Shown in pieces: positions 13,248 to 25,808 of a stretch of 64,000 nucleotides of DNA. The notes beneath the pieces are model-generated. The model was not told the origin of the DNA and searched no databases. It saw nothing but the letters and a program-made list of their open reading frames with translations. The translations under genes and the position numbers were made by a program. Location: assembly GCA_019915015.1 (NCBI GenBank), contig JAHBBC010000002.1, positions 620,001-684,000 of the forward strand, given 5' to 3'. The DNA is from Auriscalpium vulgare. Its lineage: Eukaryota > Basidiomycota > Agaricomycetes > Russulales > Auriscalpiaceae. Within the stretch, counting starts at the first letter, position 1, and each line of letters opens with the position of its first letter.

Positions 13248-13752
13248 TTGCATGCACCTCGCCACACTGCACACTTATATGTCGTCCTTGCTGCCTGTGG
13301 AATTCTTGTTTGCGGTCACTACATCACCGTCCATAGCTACTTTACATCACTCACCACCACGGACGCCCCTCGTACGATAGCGCCGTAGAGCCATCTGTTG
13401 TATCAAACAAATATCAGAGACTTTTCCTCGAATTTCTTCTGCTTCAGCCTCGTCTTCGTCTGCGAGGGAGAAGGGATAATTAGGCCGCGCGGCACATGTG
13501 ATGCCGGGATGTCAGAGGTCATCACCAAGGAGAGAAAGCGAATATATGAAGGAGCTGTCCATCCATTACTAATATTACGAAGAATACTACATACATACAG
13601 CGCTTGCTCACACTAATGAGCGAAATCTGGTCAAATATATCAGAAGTGACAGAAAGATAGCGTGCATCCGGTCTTACACATGCGTGGTATACAAACCCCT
13701 CGCGACCCAGCATAATGCCCCGCCGTCCACGCCCGGCCAGCGAGTGCGAACA
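13248..13752. other. Tail-to-tail spacer
   Basis: About 500 bp with no supported gene between the Kre9-like gene and the Rho GEF gene. Confidence 0.5.
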
Positions 13753-16700
13753 TCATCTCCACGACGACCCCGGCCCGGGTGTGAGGCGTGGCGAATGCGG
13801 CGGCGAGCCGCCCCCACCGAACGACTGGTGCGTCGGCGACGACAGCTTTTCGGGAAGGTACAACGGAATCGTCGGGATCAACTCGAAGACGTGCTGCGCG
13901 ACGCCACGCGGGCCTGCCTTTGGCGCATCCTCCGCACGCATCACGCCGTGCACACGCGCCTCCTGCGAAGCCCCCTCAATCCACGTCCCGTTGGGCCCAG
14001 GCAACATTGGCGGCGACGTCGCTGCGCTGCGGCCGTCCCAAATGCACCGCAGGTCATTGCCCATGATAATCTGGCAAAGGCGTCCAGTCTCGACGTTCCG
14101 CACCTCGATGAAGCTCGAGCCGAATAGAAGGATGTACGGCTGGTGGAAGGCGGCCCGTTCGACAGTGCCCTCCCATTCTATGGTGTTCTTCGTGCGGCTG
14201 GGATCACCGTGCCTGTTCACGTATAGACCGAACTCTGCAAATTGGGTAGATAGTGAGAGAGGAGTTGCACCAAAAAGTGAAAGACCTTACCATCATAGAC
14301 CAGCAAGAACTCGTTCTCGCTAGACCGGAACATGCCCATAGGTTTACATGATTCGCACCGCTTGGCAAGTTTTTCATGCCGAGGATCATCGCGCTGCGGA
14401 ATGGTCACGCTCTTGAAGCTATTCGGCAAGGTAAGTCAGCGGACTGACACAGCACACATGCAGTGCTTACTCGGAGAGATCCATAATTTCAAAGCCCTTC
14501 GTGCAGAGGATGGCTATCCGCGCCTTCAGGAAGATGAGGTCATAGGACTCGGAAGGAAGGAAGAAGTCCTAGAAAGCTATCAATTAAGAGCACTGAGGTG
14601 ACGCTGGCCTCGGACGTACGCGGTACACCCTGAACCACTCGGATCGTGGCTGTCGCAATCCAAGCCTTGAGCTGAGCGACACAGGGGCCTTCGCTTTCTC
14701 GTTGATCTTGCCAATAACAGGCTCAAGAACGCGGAAAACACTGTCCAACTGCGGCCCTTCCAATCAGATCCTGCGCAACTCAAGAGAAGCACGAGACTCA
14801 CGCCTTTCTTCTTCATGTAGATCACGAGTGTCCGCCCGCCAAGATTGCCAACGCTGAAGAAGTGCACATCCTTCGTGCCGTTGAGTTTCTGCGGCGTTTG
14901 AGAGGTGTTTGCGCTCTGCGGAGTAGTCGGCACGAGGGCCTCAATATGGTAGGCAAAGAGCGACTGTTCGACGGTAAGCATACATCCACTCCACCATACA
15001 GCTGGCGGCTTACTTTATCTGCGAGGACGAGGAAAATGCCGAAATCTTCGAGCATGGCGCACTGGCTAACCATCTTTAGATGGAGCACACGACGCATTGC
15101 TGAGATGGTCGGGTCAGGTCAACGCCGACGTGAGATGAGGAAAGCAAAGCTTACACCGTGAGTCGTGACGGAACCCGATCCAGACACCTTCTGCACATCC
15201 AACAGCAACCAGCGCACGTCCGTCCGCAGTGGCTACAAAATCCGTCAGCAAGTCGTACCCCGTGAAGCTGCAACCATACGCACTGAACGGCACGGAGCAA
15301 GTGACCTTGCCCGTGATCGAGCTATCGCTGTTCCATGAGTGACTTGTCGGTTGCGCGAGCATTGACGGCACCACGAAGGTATCTGTGCTCAGCGTCTCGA
15401 CCTCAAACACCTTGTTCGACTCCTGCACGACCTTGCGCAGACCCAGCGCCTCCTCCAGTTTCTCCTTCCACTCTGCGCGTGCCTGGGGCGTCTCCGCATA
15501 CACCGTGTACAGCCCACCTAGACGACCGTTATGGTGCATAGTGCATGGATAGACGACGCGCGAGTCCGACGCCGTCTCCGGAGAGGCAGTGGGGGCCCCG
15601 GGATCGCGGCCCTCGCCGCCGCGGAAGCCGCGCAGGATGCCAGTGCCCCGCTGTGTGCCGGGGTCGGTGAAATTTGCCAGAGTGAGGAGTTCGAGAGGTA
15701 CGGGCTGTTGCGAGTCGTGAGGATGGCTCACGGAGCGAAATTTCTGACTTACTCGTCGATTGACATGGTATTTGACAACGCCGTCCTTCTCCTTTGGCTT
15801 GGTCATGACCACTGTGGGCGAGGTCAGATTCCGGCGCGATGCTTGTTAAGATATATAGCGCACGATAATTATCGAACAAAAGGACGAAGAGTTCACTCCA
15901 TCCACTCCATTCAAAACCGGTATCAGGCTGACGCAGGAGTTTCCCCGTATGAATAAGCGAGCGGTTTTCCGCCAACAGGTCCATGTCCTGCAATCCATCA
16001 ATATGCGAGCAGCATCTCATTGCACGGTCACTGACCACTTGTTCACCCGGTTTGAAGACCAAGTTTGCATTGTACTTCCAGAGCTCGGCCTTCAGCTCCG
16101 CAGCCACCACACCGGGCTGCGTCTCCCTCAGCATGGACTTGATCAAGTCGATGACTTGCGGGATACTCTCGTGGTCCTCGTGGCCCTCTGGACTGGCTTC
16201 CATGACGCCCTTCAGCAGGAGCTCGTAACGCGCTAATCGAGGGATAGGTCGGTTGACGAAGCTCTTCATGTCCAGGCGGTTGGAGTCAGGGTGGCGGGTA
16301 CATTGCTATAGTGCGCGGTGTCAGATAAGCGTTGACCGAGGCTATGGGAAATACGTACCTCGACGAAGTCCTTGAAGGCAGAGTTGTTGTTCATCTCGTC
16401 CACAATGCGGTACTCCGCGATGGGGTAGTTCGGCACATACTCTAGATAAGCATCCCGCCAATTGAGCGCGGCGTCCATAATGGCAGCGGTGACAGTGTTG
16501 ATGACGGGATGCTCTTCCCGCTGGATCTCGTGCAGGCGCTCTAGGAGCTTGCGGTGGTGCGCGTGCAGCTCGCCGAAGTTGTGGAACACATCTTGGATGA
16601 ATCCGGACAGGCGCTCCCGCGGAATAATGGGCGGATCTGCTAGGCGGAGCGGCTGGACATACATCTATCTCACACCGTGTCAGCATCTTGGAGTGCTGTC

Positions 16701-19700
16701 AAACAGGGAACGTGGGGCGCTGACCGTCTCCATATTTTCAAGATCCCGAACGTACTGCATCTCTCCCTTGATGAGCTCAAAGAGAATGCTGTGCCCGGAT
16801 CAGCACCAATTGTTGGACCGAAGAAAAGAAAAGACGGCTCACTTTTGGCGCTTCTGCTCCTTCTTCACGATTGTAGGCAACACGTCAGGGGAGACAAGGT
16901 CATTCCAGTCGTACTTCCCAGTAGGACCCTTGCCCATTGCATGCTGGAACGTCTCCAGGTGACACACAGCCTGCAACCGCTTGAATGACTGCACCGCCTC
17001 CAACAGGTAGTCTTTGTCGGGATTGCCTTCCGCAGTTTCCTTCGCGATGGCATCCAAGGTGATCTCATACTTCTGCAGGTGCTCCGCCGGACGGTTGAGG
17101 AAAACTTTCAGATCCATCCTGCGCGCATCTGGGTTGCGCTCGCAACTCTGTGCAAACGGATTCTTTCACATGTCGCAGTGCAGCAAAGACCCGACGTACC
17201 TCCAGGAAGAGCCGGAACTCAGAATTGGCTTCTGCTTCGTCCTTCATGCGCTTCTCCGCCAACGGCAGATGACCCACATACGTAGGATACACGAGGCGGA
17301 ACTCGCTCGCCGCCTCGAGAAGGATGTCACCTACCCGCTTGATGACCACCGTCTGCTCACGCTGCCGAACATTCATCACCTCCAGCAGACGGCGGTTGGC
17401 CTCGCGGATCTCGAACAAGTTCCCAAAGACCTCGTCAATGAAGCTATCTAGCTCTTGGTATGGGATCACGGGAGGATTTGAGGCGCGGAGGGGCTTGATG
17501 AAAATCTACACGGACGCATTGAGGTCAAATGAGGAGCCTGTGAGGCATGAATGCTGCGCACCGATTCGACTAGATCGAGGTCCCGAACGTATTGCATTTC
17601 CTTGCTGATGAGCCTCCGGATGATGCTACAAGAATAACACGGCTCAGCAATTCGCGGGAGGTAAAGCAAAAGCCGCGCTCGTACGTCTGGCGATTGATTT
17701 CGCTCTGAGGCAGTGACTTCAATACGTCGGGGTCGACCGCGTTCGCCCAATCACCGTCCTCCTGCGACAGGTTATTACGATTTCGTGCAACGAAACGTCT
17801 GGCGCACATACCACGGAGGTAATGGCTTCAGTGACTGGCGATTCGACTACTAGTGTATCCCTCTGCATGAAGGCGTGATTAGCGCATAGAACCAGGTAAC
17901 CCCGTAAGGACATACCCTTGGCCTCCGAGGGCACGCAAACGAGTAACACGGCGACGCTTCAGAACAGCTTGGCGAGTAGCACTTTGTTAACACGGTGATG
18001 ACGCTTGTCGGCAGCTCCTCGCGCTCGAGCGACACCTCAGCAGAGTGCTCCTGGTCGTCGAAGAACATGTACACATCCTCCACGCCGTCTTGCAGGACCC
18101 GGCCGCCCCATTCTACCTCGTAGAAGAACAGCTGTTGCTGTAGACTACGAGCGACCTGGAGGGCAATCACGCGGTCATCTGTCGCTGCCCCTTGATTGAT
18201 CATGAGCTCAGAACGTATTCGTGATTGAAGGGTCGACTGGTGGCACGGTCAAATCTGGTGAGTGTGTCAAACGCCGACGACAGACGTACCACGATGTCCT
18301 TGCCCGTAAATGCATGAGGATATGGGATGCTGCCCTTCACATGCGTGCCCCGCGGCACTTGGTCCCTCAACCACACAGCGATGTTGCTCAGCAGTGAGAA
18401 GTTTACGAAGGAGTCCAGGCCCTCTTCTGAGTCTTCGTACTCTTCGTATTCCTCGTCTTCGTAATCGTCTTGATATGCACCCTGCAGGGCCTCTTGGCTC
18501 TTTGCTGAGACCATCGTACGCTGGATATCCTGTGCCAGGCGCGAACGCGTCGTCGCCTCGGAGGGCGCCTGAACATTCGAGGTGTCCGACACCGTGATGG
18601 ACGGCTCGCGCTGCTTGTACGCATACTGCGCACTCGCATCCGATAGCCGCGAGCTCTGCGACTCGCCCTTGTCCGGCTGCTCTTGGATCGTGCTATCCGC
18701 GCTCAACGTTGTCGCAAAGGTCGAGGTAGTGGCCACTGTGGATGTCGTGAGGTGCCGCTCAAGGCCGCTCGTTTGCGTTGATAGTGTTGAGGCTGTGGAA
18801 GCGGAGCGCCCAACTTCTCCATTTGTTACTGCGCGCAGGCTCGACGGAGTGTCGCTGAAAGAAACGGGCGACGTACTGTTTGACACAGCGGGCACGTACC
18901 CTGGGGCCAGCATATCCTCTCCATGCCCTGCCTGATCGAGCTTGACGCGCGAAGGACTCCTTGCTGGGCTCGACGGAAGACCGGGGATAAGTGACGGTGG
19001 TGGCGGAATAGAAGCCGTGGACTTCGTCGGCGAGTACGGCTCGTGGGAGAAGTACGACGACCCAGACGTCGTGCTTGACGACGTTGTCTTGCTAGGATAG
19101 GATTCGAAAGAAGACACCGTCGGCGGCCCTTCGTCACGCACATCCTGCCATGCAAAGCCAGGTATCTGGGGCGCTGACGCGCCCGAGGGGCGTATCGAGG
19201 GCTGCCGATGCACAGCAGGGTCAGCGGTCCCGTTGGCCCCGTTGCGACCTGCAGATGCGCCGTTCCAAGGCTGTCCATACGACGGCTCCGCAGCGGCGAC
19301 TTCGGGTATGGGCATGGTGTACTGCATCGAGTTGGCCTGGCGAGTGTGCCCAAGGGCCTGGGAGGTCGGCGACGTTGCTGCGGAGCTGCTGCCCGGGCGC
19401 AGCGACGCCAACACACGGTTGGTGGGCCGCGGGTCCGAGGGCAGCCCGCGAAAGCGGTCTGGGGGCGGGGGAGGAGGGATGGGGCCATTCGGAGGCATAT
19501 CTGCGGTGTAGGGACGACGAGGTCTTTTGGATGATGGTGTCAATCTCGATTATAAACTATCTACGAGACTGGAACGCACTGATCTCCGTTTGTCTTTACG
19601 CCCGGGGATGTCGGCACGGCTGGGTCAGGGTAAAACGGACGGGCCTCTGGCATGTGGGTGGGGTAGGTGGGAGAGGAGGAAGGGGATGCGCCAGGCAGCC

Positions 19701-20087
19701 GTGGCAGAGGGCGAGGGCTCCTGCCCTGGGTCGGGGACTGCTGCGTGTACATGGTGGGGCTAGGAAGCGGACGCGAGTTGTCGCGGGGACTGGTTGCGGC
19801 GGCTGAGGTGCAGGGACGTGAGAAAGGTCGATCGAAAGGGATGTGAGTATGTAACACCCACGACGCATGGGGGGCCGAGATGATTTGTTGGCGGCAGATC
19901 CGTCGTCGCTATGCTGAGCGTAGGGCGGGTCGCGGGCGCTGTCGGCGCGATTGATGGGGGGCTTGGGCACCGTCTCTGCCGTGGGCGACTCCTCCGCGAA
20001 CCCTGCGAGCACTTGATTGTACAAGTCCTGCAGGTCGGCATCGCCTGGTGGGTGACTGGCAGACGTGGGCGACGCTACCGCCGACAT
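13753..20087 (-). CDS. Rho1 guanine nucleotide exchange factor (Rom2-like) with two DH domains
   Basis: A very large gene of about 15 or more short-intron exons, roughly 1,700 residues. The disordered N-terminus starts MSAVASPTSASHPPGDADLQ, continues through a Pro/Ser-rich region (about 19860-18420), then a DEP domain (WLRDQVPRGTHVKGSIPYPH, FYEVEWGGRVLQDGVEDVYM). Next come two successive DH (RhoGEF) domains, each opened by the same type of linker: RRLISKEMQYVRDLDLVES (DH1, about 17640-16860) and FELIKGEMQYVRDLENMET (DH2, about 16790-15950). They are followed by PH (TGKLLRQPDTGFEWSGWSEL) and a C-terminal CNH domain ending near GRLCQIIMGNDLRCIWDGR. Family knowledge: Rom1/Rom2 activate Rho1 in the cell wall integrity pathway at the plasma membrane. 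DH2 is the canonical copy. The splice joining DH1 to DH2 (K-R-Q-N-I-L-F-E) keeps frame, so they are one protein. Confidence 0.9.
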
Positions 20088-20330
20088 GGTCGAACTGCAA
20101 GGGCGGACTGGACCAGGCGGCCTCGAACGATGTGGCCCGCTGGGGGAGCTGCGGACAGGCGAGGAGGGCAAGGGAGTGCAGAGCGGACGAGGAGACAATC
20201 CGGGGCTGGCCACTTCCACGCGACGGCAAGCGGCAAGCCCCGGGACACCGTCCCCCGGCCCGCGCTGCTGCAGTTCTTGTATAACCACCACGACCGTCCC
20301 ACGCACACCCTCGCCTCGACCCCGTGTTCG
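20088..20330. promoter_or_regulatory. Shared intergenic region of the Rho GEF and TRM140 genes
   Basis: 243 bp between outward-facing ATGs. No clear TATA element. Confidence 0.4.
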
Positions 20331-21905
20331 ATGGCTGACGCCCTGCCAGAGGCCTCGCCGACCGGGGAGACCCCAGCGCCGAAGAACACGTCCTCCGTAC
20401 ACAACGTACACGCGGACAAGCCGCCCTTCGGATCTCGGTGCGTGCCTTTCGTTCCGGCGGATCGATGCCATCCATTGGACTGGACACAGATTTCTTACAG
20501 ATGAAACCGACGTCTGGAGTCAGAACGCCTGGGACCATGTCCCGCCTCCAGACGACCAGGAGGAGGTCATCGCCGCATCGCTTGCTCGCCAGCGTCTTGC
20601 GCCTGTGCCCGACAATGACAAGCCGAAATACAATGACAAGCCAGCCAAGCATTGGTACATCTCATCCTTGCCACACGTGCGCCGATCTCACATCTGTGTG
20701 TGCAGGGACAACTTCTACAAGATGAACGCCAGTAATTTCTTCAAGAACAGAAAATGGTGAGGCGCGCTCAGCTCAGCGATGCAAACCAACTGAGATTCTC
20801 GCAGGCTGCATCTCGAGTTTCCTGAGCTCGTAGCTTCGGCGGAGGCATCGGTGCGACTTCTCGTCAGCTTCTCCCCGCAACCTGCCACAACGTTCACAAA
20901 GTAGGCAGGTCCCCGAACTGTGGTCGAGGTCGGCTGCGGTAGAGTCCCTCATCCAGCCAATACGCGGGCCATCCCTTATGATCCACAGGTGTGGGCAACG
21001 CCATCTTCCCTTTAGTGGCCATCAACAAAAATCCGGACCTCCACATCCATGCATTCGACTACGCGTCGCATGCAGTCAAGCTTGTCCAGGTAAAGGAGGT
21101 TGAAAAATCACCGATTGCACCTCCGACTTACGCTCATCTCAGAGCAATCCACTGTACCTGTCCCCACCATGCGGCACTATGAACTCGGCGGTCTGGGACC
21201 TCTCCTCTGAGACCCTCCCAGAAGGCTTAGAGCCCGGAACAGCCGACATCGTCGTCCTAATCTTCGTCCTCAGCGCGCTGCATCCCGACGAATGGCACCG
21301 CGCAATAACCAACATGCACAAGGTAAAGCACTCTCAAGCAATACACAATCTCCGCACTCAGGCAATATTCACCACCACACACCTAGATTCTCAAACCCGG
21401 GGGCCTGGTGCTCATGCGCGACTACGGGCGGTACGACCTCACGCAGCTACGCTTCAAGGGCGGGCGGCTGCTCGACGACAACTTCTACATACGCGGGGAC
21501 AAGACGCGCGTGTACTTCTTCGAGCTCGGTGCGTCCGGTGCACCGAGCCTGTGCATCACCGCCCTAGCTCGGCTAACACGTCCTCCCCCAGATGAACTTG
21601 CGCTCTTATTCACGGGCGCGCGCGCGCCCAGCCACCACGAGATACACGAGTCCACCGAGGTCGTCGACGACGACGACGACGCCGGCGACCTCGCGACTCC
21701 CTCCCCCACGCCCGGCCCGTCCACGCTCGCCTCCGATCCACCCCACACGACGCCCGCGATCCAAGCGAACTTGCGCGCGCAGCCGCAGGCACGCGCCCTG
21801 TTCGAAGCTGCGCAGCTGGGCGTCGACCGGCGGCTGATTGTGAACCGCAAGCGCCAGCTCAAGATGTACCGCGTGTGGATGCAGGGCAAGTTTCGCCGCC
21901 TGTGA
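20331..21905 (+). CDS. TRM140: tRNA N3-methylcytidine methyltransferase (Trm140/METTL2-type)
   Basis: Several exons give about 400 residues. Exon 1 ends ...PPFGSR and joins in frame to [20 protein letters not shown], the family hallmark, then [30 protein letters not shown], the SAM-binding motif [42 protein letters not shown] and [20 protein letters not shown]. Family knowledge: Trm140/METTL2/METTL6 methylate C32 in the anticodon loop of certain tRNAs (Thr, Ser, Arg). A 63-bp intron inside the C-terminal part (near 21530-21590) is open in one frame but is removed to restore [13 protein letters not shown]. The acidic, Pro-rich stretch after this is a lineage-specific insert. Unlike the budding yeast gene, there is no fused actin-binding N-terminus here. 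Confidence 0.92.
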
Positions 21906-22182
21906 CGCACGCACGCGCACATACGGAGGCCGGAGTCAGCAGCCTTTCCGGGCAGTAGTGCCTAGGCACTGGACAGTCTTGCCTTCTTCGGCGTCTTTGG
22001 TCGTCGTGGCAGGGCGGCAACGTTCAAGGGTGGGTATCGATGCCGCCCGCTGCGGTGCAGAGATTAAAATATATCATATCGTGGGCGTCATGCAGCCTCA
22101 GTACATTATCGTATAGTATCGAATCGGTGCATCAATCTAGCACGGGACATCAAGGCCCAAACGGCGCGCTCTATCACGGCGC
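21906..22182. other. Tail-to-tail spacer
   Basis: Short stretch holding two 3' UTRs; no gene seen. Confidence 0.5.
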
Positions 22183-24746
22183 TCAGAACAGGATGTTGAA
22201 CAACTTCTCTCGCCAGTTTCGCGGGGGGATCTCCGGCGTCTCCGTCTCCTCCAGCGTCGGAATGCCCTGCAAGCAGAATCGCATCAGCAAATGCACCACA
22301 GCGCGTGCGGGTGGGTGGGTGTACGCACGGTGACGAAGTCCATCTCGCTCGCACGCCAGAAGCGTGTACGCTTGACGATCCAGTAGCCGCCCCACAGCGT
22401 GAAGAACAGCGGGATGTTGATGTACGACGTGAGGAAGTCCGCGGTGTTCCAGTTCCAGAACACGGTGTACCCGTTGATGAGGATGAAGAACGTCGTCCAG
22501 AACATGCCCCACATGGAGAGGTACGGCTGCAGCGAGTTCCAGTACACGAGCTTCTTACGGTCGATGCCCTGCGCGCGGTGGCCGCACCCTGCGTGAATGC
22601 ACCGTCAGCGTGAGCGCCGGGGGGAGAGAAGGAAGGACGACGCACAGAAGCGGTAGTAGGTCAAGTTAATGGCGAACCACGTGAAGAAGCCGCCGACGGT
22701 CGACAGCGACACGAACCAGCTGCATAATGCAATTAGCATCACTCGCACCTAACACAGGTAATACACGTACTTGAACACCTTCGTTGCGCCGGAAGACACA
22801 TTCATGAAAGACAAGAGACTGAAGGAGCACTGATTGCGCACAAATCGTCAGTCACCGCTAAAGCAGCGCGCTATGCTACACTCACGCAGGTCAACACAGC
22901 GATGAGTGGAAGACCCTTCTTCGTGCAGTAAGTGAAGATCTTCGGCGCCTGGCCACGGATAGCGAGACCATAGAGGATACGCGACGAGCAGAACAGGTAT
23001 GAGTTGCCGGCGGAGAACGCGCTCGTGAAGATGGCAGCGTTGATGATGGACGGCAGGGCTGCGCGCACATCGGCTGTCAGTCTACGTACTTCGCCAATAT
23101 GAAGAACTCATGCGTACTTTTGATGCCGGCGCGGCGGATGGCAATAACGTACGGGGACTCCGAGGCAGTTCCGCCACCATTGAGCAAGTCGGGGTCATCG
23201 TACGGCACGAGCATGCCAGTCACGAGGATACCAAGAATCTTTGCCCGCTATCAGCGACTTGCCCCCATCTGCCGACGCAGTGCGAATACTCACGTAGAAG
23301 ATGACGATACGCCAGAACACACGACCCACGGCCTTGCCGATGTTGCGGCGGGGGTTCTCCGTCTCAGAGGCGGCGCTGGATGGTGGTGCATGTCAGATAA
23401 TTCACCCGGTAGGGCAGTGACAGGACTCACATGGCGACAAGCTCCATACCCTGGAAAGAGAAACCAGCCTGTACGATCACAGTCAAGATGGCCAGGAAGC
23501 GATCGAGATTGGGGGACTGGGGCTCGAGGCCGGCACCGGCGACGGGGCCCGGGTGCTTCCAGTACTAAGCATACAATGAGTGAAAGTCGAAGGTACGGCA
23601 TCGGACGGTATACTTACGCGGAAGCCAATGCGATCGTGGTGAGGACCTCCGCCGAGATCGATGATGAGGCCGGTGAGAATGAGACCCGTGATCAAGACGA
23701 CTGCCCGCATAATTCAGCACAAATCAGCTGGACAAGAGCACGGCACACTCACTCTTGATGATGGAGAAGTAGAATTCGGATTCGCCGAACCACCGGACAC
23801 CGAAGATGTTCACCGCAGACACCAGCACGACCATCATGGCGATGTACGCGGCCTGATGGTTATTCTGTACGAGTGGCAGGGTCAGTCACACGCCCTCCTC
23901 GCTAGATATGAAAGGACCGACGTTAGTGTCCCAGAAGGAGATCAGGATGGTGGCGGCAGAGATTTCGACCGGGACCGAAATGGCATTGGTCTGTAGATCC
24001 GCCGTCAGATGCGGTCACGTGGGGCAGAGAACGGAGCACTCACGTAGAAGTAGTTCTGGATGACACGACGACAAAACGACCATCAGTTCCGTGCTCACAA
24101 GAGCACTGTGTCAGGCGGTCAAACTCACCCAGCCGACGGCAAAACCGAAAGAGGGATCGACCCAGCGGGCGGCTGTGGCAATCTCTTAGCATGCAGCGCG
24201 CCGCGCCCAAGAGGAAACCGACTGACCGAAATGCGGGAATGTACCGGAGATCGGTGCAAGGGAAGTCATTTCACCGATAGAGCATAGAGAGCTGGAAGGG
24301 TCGTAAGACGCGGTTACAGCGGATCACCAGCAGCGACACGCACGAATATGCCACGGTTCCCACGAGCGCATATGCGATCAGAGCACCCAAAGGGCCAGCG
24401 CCTTGCAGGGCTGAACCGGACCCAAGGAAGAGACCTGTCCCGATAGTGCCAGCAATCTGTAGGCGGTGTCAGCGGGCGGCAGGCGCACGAAAGCGAAGAC
24501 AGCGACTGACGGCAATCCTGGGTGGAGGGTCAGGATATATGCGGGTGCACGTGTGCGGCAGACTCACATCTGAACATGGCGCTGCTTGAGGCGACGCTGG
24601 ACACGATCGAGGTCGGTGGCCTCGAAGTGGTAGCGGTCGTCACCGGTTGCGACTGGAGGTGGGAGGGCGTAGACGTCGGCGACATGGCCCTTCTCGAGGC
24701 TGCCGCTGTCCGTCGCCTCCTTGTACTTCTCGTTCTCGTGGGACAT
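22183..24746 (-). CDS. Amino acid permease (fungal YAT/AAP family)
   Basis: A gene with more than ten short introns. The cytosolic N-terminus (MSHENEKYKEATDSGSLEKG...) leads into FEATDLDRVQRRLKQRHVQM and IAGTIGTGLFLGSGSALQGA, the family signature in the first membrane helix. Later segments include LPSIINAAIFTSAFSAGNSY, FCSSRILYGLAIRGQAPKIF, LVYWNSLQPYLSMWGMFWTT and a C-terminal tail after WGGYWIVKRTRFWRASEMDF. Family knowledge: plasma-membrane proton symporters for amino acids with 12 helices (APC superfamily). Substrate range cannot be predicted. The helix content and length are as usual for the family. Exon edges inside the 23-24.3 kb part were read by frame only and are less certain than the ends. 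Confidence 0.92.
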
Positions 24747-24870
24747 GACGGAGTGCCCTGTGGGTGGAGGGGAGGAGAAGGGGGTAGCTCGACCTCTGGC
24801 GAGGGAGACTGACGAGGGCTGTCCTGTGGGGGATGGAGCACGAGAGAGCTGGAGACGTCGGCCCACATGG

Positions 24871-24877
24871 TATATAA
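24871..24877 (-). promoter_or_regulatory. TATA box of the amino acid permease gene
   Basis: TATATA element about 125 bp upstream of the ATG at 24746, the only such element in the local upstream region. Confidence 0.45.
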
Positions 24878-25154
24878 GGGCTGAGAAGCTGGGCGTGCCT
24901 GTCTGCGTGAAAATGCGCGACAAGTCGATAAGAAGCTGATCCAAGGGTTGACACCTCTCGATAAGCCCAGATCTGGCCGCGATGTCCATATGGCCCCCGC
25001 GGCCTCTTCCTTCACCCGCCGTCTCCCGCTGCGATGTCCCGGAGCTCACAGCTGGCGTCGGCCCGAGCCCAGCAGCGCGACGTCGCCGGCCAGACGCACC
25101 CACGAAAATTGCTAGCCTGCGGAGGTATATGCGCTCTCCATACGCTCCATGCGC

Positions 25155-25808
25155 TCACCACACGGTCCAACCTCTCGGGAGATAAGCCATCAATTCCACC
25201 CAATATGCCATCAGCCGTGTCGGCTCCAGTTTCGCACGCCGCCGTGAGACTCTGCGTCCAACATTTCCTCCTCCCTGCACACATTTATTTTCTGCGTTGC
25301 GCCCCCGGGCAGTTTCGGTCCAGACAAATGCCCAGTGCCTGCCCATTTCCAAAGTAGACGCGCTCGGCCGGCAACCGGCTACTTGCACATTGAACCCCGC
25401 GAGCCCGATCTCGAGACTCCAGATCGCAAGGGCAATCTCGATATCCTCCAAGCGCTCGCTCGCGTCGGCAAGCGCCCGTCTCGAGTCGTGTGCACATCCT
25501 TGTGCGCGCTTAGTCTCCGTTGCGCGGAAGACAGTCGTTCCGTCACTAAGTGCGCGCTCTGCTGACTCCAAGTTCGTAGGGAGCCCAGACCAGTTCTGAG
25601 TCCACTTCGGGCTCCGTGCATCGAAGACAGGCAAGCGTCTCCTCTCCAATGCAGAAATGCGCCTAGCCAGCAGGCTGACCGCTTCTTCGAAGAGTGCGGA
25701 GAGAATTCTCGCACAGGGACTTGAAGATGCACAGAGGCTTCTGTAGAGATGCGTGGTCTTCGCGAGTAAGGGACGATCACTGCCATCAACGACGACGCGG
25801 AAGCACAT
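25155..25808 (-). CDS. Hypothetical 217-residue ORF
   Basis: An intronless ORF with a true ATG. It contains ILSALFEEAVSLLARRISAL and EDIEIALAIWSLEIGL, which look helix-like, but no family is recognised and no neighbour supports it. Overlapping frames are also open over long stretches because of base composition, so it may be a chance ORF in an otherwise gene-poor region. Confidence 0.22.
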   Translation of the reverse strand: MCFRVVVDGSDRPLLAKTTHLYRSLCASSSPCARILSALFEEAVSLLARRISALERRRLPVFDARSPKWTQNWSGLPTNLESAERALSDGTTVFRATETKRAQGCAHDSRRALADASERLEDIEIALAIWSLEIGLAGFNVQVAGCRPSASTLEMGRHWAFVWTETARGRNAENKCVQGGGNVGRRVSRRRAKLEPTRLMAYWVELMAYLPRGWTVW

